NCBI GenBank assembly: GCA_035539075.1 | Contig: DATLJB010000037.1 | Location: 1-15,214 of the forward strand | Direction: 5' to 3' | Source of the DNA: Dongia_B sp035539075 | GTDB taxonomy: Bacteria; Pseudomonadota; Alphaproteobacteria; Dongiales; Dongiaceae | DNA: 15,214 nt | Part shown: positions 12,363-15,214 of the stretch, piece after piece | Layout: each line of letters opens with the position of its first letter | Position numbering within the stretch: position 1 is the first letter of the stretch | Notes under the pieces: model-generated | Told to the model about the DNA's origin: nothing | The model's input: the letters and a program-made list of their open reading frames with translations, nothing else | The model's database searches: none | Made by a program: the position numbers and the translations under genes

Positions 12363-13178
12363 TCAGAAGCGGTCCTTGGCGCTGCGGATTGCAGCAAAGA
12401 CGGCAACCGGGTCATTGTCGCTTTCGGGGAAGTGGCGCATCAGGCTCGGCTGATCGGCGCGCAGGAAGGGATTGCAGGCCTTCTCCTCGCCCAACAAAGC
12501 GGGGATGGTGGAGCGGCCTGCGGCACGTTCGGCCCTGACCCACGCCGCCTTGCGCTGCAGCTCGGCATTGTCGGGATCTGCCGTCACCGCGAAACGGCAA
12601 TTGCTCTCGGTATATTCGTGGGCGCAATAGACCCGCGTCTCATCCGGCAGGGCGCGCAGCTTTTGCAGCGAGGACCACATCTGCGCCGGCGTGCCTTCGA
12701 ACAGCCGCCCGCAACCGATCGAGAACAGGGTGTCGCCGCAGAAGAGCGCCGCGCTGTCGGCGAAGTAATAGGCGATATGGCCGCGGGTATGGCCGGGCAC
12801 GAAGAAGACCCGGGCGCGATGGCCGGCGATCTCGGCGCCGCTTGCCTCGTCGACTGCGATATCGATTCCGGGGATCCGCTCGCGGTCATAGGCCGGACCG
12901 ATGATCGTGGCGCCATGGGCCTGCTTGATGGCGAGATTGCCGCCCACATGATCGCCATGATGGTGGGTGTTGAGGATATGGCTGATGCGCCAGCCGCGCT
13001 TTTCCGCGGCATTGAGCACGGGCACCGCCTCGGCCGGATCGACCACGGCGGTGACGCCGCTCGGCGCGTCATGCAGCAGATAGACGTAATTATCGCTGAG
13101 GACCGGGATCTGCACGATCTCCCAGGGATTTTTGAGGGCATTCCGGCTTTCGGCCGTGGTGGCGGCATTGGCGGACAT
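12363..13178 (-). CDS. gloB: hydroxyacylglutathione hydrolase (glyoxalase II)
   Basis: GloB hydrolyses S-D-lactoylglutathione to D-lactate and glutathione, the last step of methylglyoxal detoxification. The 271-residue protein has the metallo-beta-lactamase fold with THHHGDH (71-77), supplying His72, His74, Asp76 and His77. His130 (PGHTRGH), Asp149 (FCGDTLF) and His187 (CAHEYTESN) complete the binuclear metal site. The C-terminal glyoxalase II domain includes KACNPFLRAD. QIPVLSDNYVYLLHD (23-37) is the normal family start, so the first 20 residues after the ATG at 13178 may be an extension. It is divergent from a methyltransferase gene, a pairing I recall as common in alphaproteobacteria. Confidence 0.95.
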   Translation of the reverse strand: MSANAATTAESRNALKNPWEIVQIPVLSDNYVYLLHDAPSGVTAVVDPAEAVPVLNAAEKRGWRISHILNTHHHGDHVGGNLAIKQAHGATIIGPAYDRERIPGIDIAVDEASGAEIAGHRARVFFVPGHTRGHIAYYFADSAALFCGDTLFSIGCGRLFEGTPAQMWSSLQKLRALPDETRVYCAHEYTESNCRFAVTADPDNAELQRKAAWVRAERAAGRSTIPALLGEEKACNPFLRADQPSLMRHFPESDNDPVAVFAAIRSAKDRF

Positions 13179-13260
13179 CGCGGACCCCGTCGATTTCGGC
13201 TTCGCTGGTATTTCAAATCATGGGCGGCCGCACTTTCCGGCCACAGACCGAAACTGGTAT

Positions 13261-13297
13261 GCCATAATCCGCGCGGTCAGGTAATGCGGATTATGGC
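13261..13297. promoter_or_regulatory. perfect 12-bp inverted repeat before the methyltransferase
   Basis: GCCATAATCCGC (13261-13272) and GCGGATTATGGC (13286-13297) are exact reverse complements separated by 13 nt. The right arm ends 2 nt before the methyltransferase ATG. In DNA it could be an operator between the divergent gloB and methyltransferase genes. In RNA it would form a strong hairpin covering the ribosome-binding region. Confidence 0.6.
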
Positions 13298-13299
13298 CG

Positions 13300-14055
13300 A
13301 TGTGGCAGGACGTCGTCGACCTAAGGGATTTCTATTGCAGCGATTTGGGGCAGGTGGCGCGGCATCTGCTGCGGGCGCGCATCCGGTCGATGTGGCCGGA
13401 CCTGCGCGGCCAGTCCCTGCTCGGGCTCGGTTATGCCACCCCCTATCTGCGGCAATTCATCGGCGAGGCCGAGCGGGTTCTGGCCGCCATGCCGGAGCAG
13501 CAGGGCGTGCTGCCCTGGCCGCCCGAAGGGCCCGGCATCGTCGCCCTGGCCGATGAGACCGAACTGCCGTTCCAGGATTACTCCATCGACCGCGTGCTGA
13601 TGGTCCATGCGCTGGAATCGGGCGAGCATCAGAGCGACATGCTGCGCGAGGTCTGGCGCGTGCTCTCCGGCGGCGGGCGGCTGCTGGTCGTGGTGCCGAA
13701 CCGCCGCGGTCCCTGGTCGCATTCCGACAAGACGCCGTTCGGCTTCGGCCAGCCCTTCACCACGGGCCAGGCAACGCGGCTGCTGCGCCAGCATTCCTTC
13801 ACGCCCCTCAGGGTCGAGCGGGCCCTGTTCTTCCCGCCCTTGCGCTGGCGCACCTGGCTCGGTGCCGCCGCCGGTTGGGAGCGGATCGGCCGGCGCTGGC
13901 TGCAGGCGTTTTCCGGCGTCATCGTCATCGAGGCGACCAAGCAGCTCTATGGCGCGGTGCCGACCAAGCCGATCAAGCGCCGCGGCCGCATCGCCCTGCC
14001 CTTGCCGCAGCCGGCGGTGCCAAGCGCGCGCCGCATTCCCTTCCTTCAGGACTGA
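13300..14055 (+). CDS. class I SAM-dependent methyltransferase (Methyltransf_11-like)
   Basis: This is a probable S-adenosylmethionine-dependent methyltransferase of 251 residues with an unknown acceptor. Motif I is represented by LLGLGYATPYLRQF (40-53), a variant glycine-rich loop. LADETELPFQDYSIDRVLMV (83-102) matches the motif II/acidic region, and LREVWRVLSGGGRLLVVVPN matches motif III/beta-5. The C-terminal 35 residues are basic and Pro-rich (KRRGRIALPLPQPAVPSARR). The ATG at 13300 is used because the frame begins there, but no clear Shine-Dalgarno sequence is seen and an inverted repeat abuts it. It is divergent from gloB and convergent with metW. Members next to gloB are usually left as methyltransferases of unknown role. 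Confidence 0.85.
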   Translation: MWQDVVDLRDFYCSDLGQVARHLLRARIRSMWPDLRGQSLLGLGYATPYLRQFIGEAERVLAAMPEQQGVLPWPPEGPGIVALADETELPFQDYSIDRVLMVHALESGEHQSDMLREVWRVLSGGGRLLVVVPNRRGPWSHSDKTPFGFGQPFTTGQATRLLRQHSFTPLRVERALFFPPLRWRTWLGAAAGWERIGRRWLQAFSGVIVIEATKQLYGAVPTKPIKRRGRIALPLPQPAVPSARRIPFLQD

Positions 14056-14082
14056 AATAGCCGCCGCTGCACGAGAGACGGA

Positions 14083-14718
14083 TCAGCGCCGCCGCAGCAG
14101 GAACATGCCCTGTTCGCCGAGGATATTGGCGAGCCACAGGCCGGAAACGCGACCGGCCTGGCCGCGGTCATTGATCGAGATGGCCCGCTCGATGGTCAGG
14201 CCCATCTCGCGGCACAATTCGACGAAATCGCGGATCGTGCAGAAATGGATATTGGGCGTGTTGTACCATTTCAGCGGCATGCCCTTGGTCTCCGGCATGC
14301 GCCCCTTCCAGAAGAGATGCCAGCGCGCCGCCCAATGACCGAAATTGGGGAAGGAGACGATCGCCGCGCGCCCCACCCGCACCATCTGCTCGATGACTTC
14401 GCGCGGGTCGCGCGTGGCCTGCAGGGTCTGCGACAGGATCACATAGTCGAAGGCATCGTCGGGATAATTGCCGAGATCGGTATCGGCATCGCCCTGGATG
14501 ACCGAGAGGCCATGGGTGACGCAGGCATTGACGCCGGCCTGGCTCAGTTCCATGCCGCGGCCATCGACCTGCTTGAAATGGACGAGGTAATCGAGCAGGG
14601 CGCCGTCGCCGCAGCCGATATCGAGCACACGGGTTCCCGGCTCGACCATATCGGCGATCAGTTGCAGGTCGACGCGGATGCGCTTGGCGGCGTCATGATG
14701 CGTTTCGAGGAGGGCCAT
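14083..14718 (-). CDS. metW: methionine biosynthesis protein MetW
   Basis: MetW is a methyltransferase-fold protein that works with MetX in homoserine activation for methionine synthesis; its exact chemistry is not settled. The 211-residue protein has a SAM-binding motif I VLDIGCGDG at 31-39. DAFDYVILSQTLQATRDP, then SFPNFGHWAARWHLFWKGRM, and WYNTPNIHFCTIRDFVELC are diagnostic of MetW. Its ATG (14716-14718) overlaps the metX stop codon as TAATG, and no separate ribosome site is seen, so translation is probably coupled to metX. Confidence 0.95.
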   Translation of the reverse strand: MALLETHHDAAKRIRVDLQLIADMVEPGTRVLDIGCGDGALLDYLVHFKQVDGRGMELSQAGVNACVTHGLSVIQGDADTDLGNYPDDAFDYVILSQTLQATRDPREVIEQMVRVGRAAIVSFPNFGHWAARWHLFWKGRMPETKGMPLKWYNTPNIHFCTIRDFVELCREMGLTIERAISINDRGQAGRVSGLWLANILGEQGMFLLRRR

Positions 14719-15214
14719 TATTTCAATCCGCGATGCTCGGCGCAGCCATCGAGGAAACCCCGCATGACGGCGAAGAACTCCGGCTCGTCCAGCAGGAAGG
14801 CATCATGGCCTTTGTCGGACTCGATCTCGACGAAGCTGACATTGGCGGCGGCGGCATTGAGCGCCTTGACCACCGCTCGGCTCTCCGCCGTCGGGAACAG
14901 CCAGTCGCTGGTGAAGGAGACCAGGCAGAAGCGCGTCCTGGTGCCGCGAAAGGCGTTGGCGAGCTGCCCGCCATGCTGGATGGCGAGATCGAAATAATCC
15001 ATCGCCCGGGTGATGTAGAGATAGGAATTGGCATCGAACCGGTCGACGAAGATCGAGCCCTGGTGCCGCAGATAGCTTTCCACCTGGAAATCGGCGTCGA
15101 AGCCATAGGTCACGGCCGTGCGGTCCTGCAGGTTGCGGCCGAACTTCCGGTGCAAGGCGGCTTCCGACAGGTAGGTGATATGGGCTGCCATCCGGGCAAC
15201 CGACAGGCCGCGGC
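14718..15214 (-). CDS. metX: homoserine O-acyltransferase (MetX family), C-terminal part
   Basis: MetX acylates L-homoserine, the first committed step of methionine synthesis. Only about 165 C-terminal residues are in the window; the frame stays open through 15214, beginning RGLSVARMAAHITYLSEAAL, so the Met at 15191 is internal. The segments KFGRNLQDR, FQVESYLRHQG and FDANSYLYITRAMDYFDL are MetX signatures. Two catalytic residues are visible: Asp in SFTSDWLFPT and His in KGHDAFLLD. The Ser nucleophile lies beyond the window. Acetyl versus succinyl specificity cannot be told from this part. The stop codon overlaps the metW start. Confidence 0.95.
   Translation of the reverse strand, partial: RGLSVARMAAHITYLSEAALHRKFGRNLQDRTAVTYGFDADFQVESYLRHQGSIFVDRFDANSYLYITRAMDYFDLAIQHGGQLANAFRGTRTRFCLVSFTSDWLFPTAESRAVVKALNAAAANVSFVEIESDKGHDAFLLDEPEFFAVMRGFLDGCAEHRGLK

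Noticed and set aside
12357..13556. Plus-strand frame of 399 codons spanning gloB antisense and the methyltransferase start
   Set aside because: It overlaps gloB on the other strand and the methyltransferase in another frame; both of these carry conserved motifs, this frame does not.
1..15214. CRISPR arrays, insertion sequences, prophage, tRNA or riboswitch
   Set aside because: No spaced direct repeats, transposase or integrase frames, tRNA-like folds or recognisable riboswitch cores were seen; the region reads as ordinary chromosome with regulatory details of interest.

Overview
The window looks like chromosomal DNA of a GC-rich alphaproteobacterium, probably of the Rhodospirillales type. 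This is inferred from high GC and its codon use, a complete polyhydroxybutyrate (PHB) cluster with a divergent phaR, the gloB/methyltransferase divergent pair and the metX-metW pair. No phage, transposon, CRISPR, rRNA or tRNA signal was seen.

Layout. (1) 1-1759: a DMT/EamA exporter (minus, cut by the window edge) is divergent from a YafY-type WYL regulator. A small stand-alone YqfO/NIF3-like-domain gene follows. The same roughly 22-bp TGCTGAC...GTCAGCA element lies before the regulator and again before the small gene. (2) 1775-6483: a full PHB module on the minus strand in transcription order phaE-like, phaC, phaA, phaB, with phaR divergent on the plus strand. The phaE-like and phaC frames overlap by 300-380 nt, with a plausible functional segment in each frame. 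The phaE/phaR gap holds one dyad that touches the -35 boxes of two divergent candidate promoters, and a related palindrome precedes phaA. (3) 6519-6553: a bidirectional terminator. (4) 6589-10276: a polar amino acid ABC importer on the minus strand with two paralogous binding proteins and two permeases, but no ATPase gene. An internal terminator separates the binding proteins from the permeases, and two TGTATACA palindromes lie upstream. (5) 10473-13178: on the minus strand, an aminotransferase, a YibF-like glutathione S-transferase and glyoxalase II (gloB). (6) 13300-14055: a methyltransferase on the plus strand, divergent from gloB, with a perfect 12-bp inverted repeat abutting its start. 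(7) 14083-15214: metW and the 3' part of metX, minus strand, overlapping as TAATG.

How the genes work together. PhaA and PhaB make (R)-3-hydroxybutyryl-CoA, PhaC (with the PhaE-like protein as a likely partner) polymerises it, and PhaR is expected to tie expression to granule status. The importer and aminotransferase may form an amino acid uptake/transamination block. MetX and MetW serve methionine synthesis. All functions are read from sequence motifs and remembered family features; no search was run. The least ordinary observations are the duplicated operator around the WYL regulator, the phaE-phaC overlap, and the shared PhaR-type dyad with a possibly leaderless phaE transcript.
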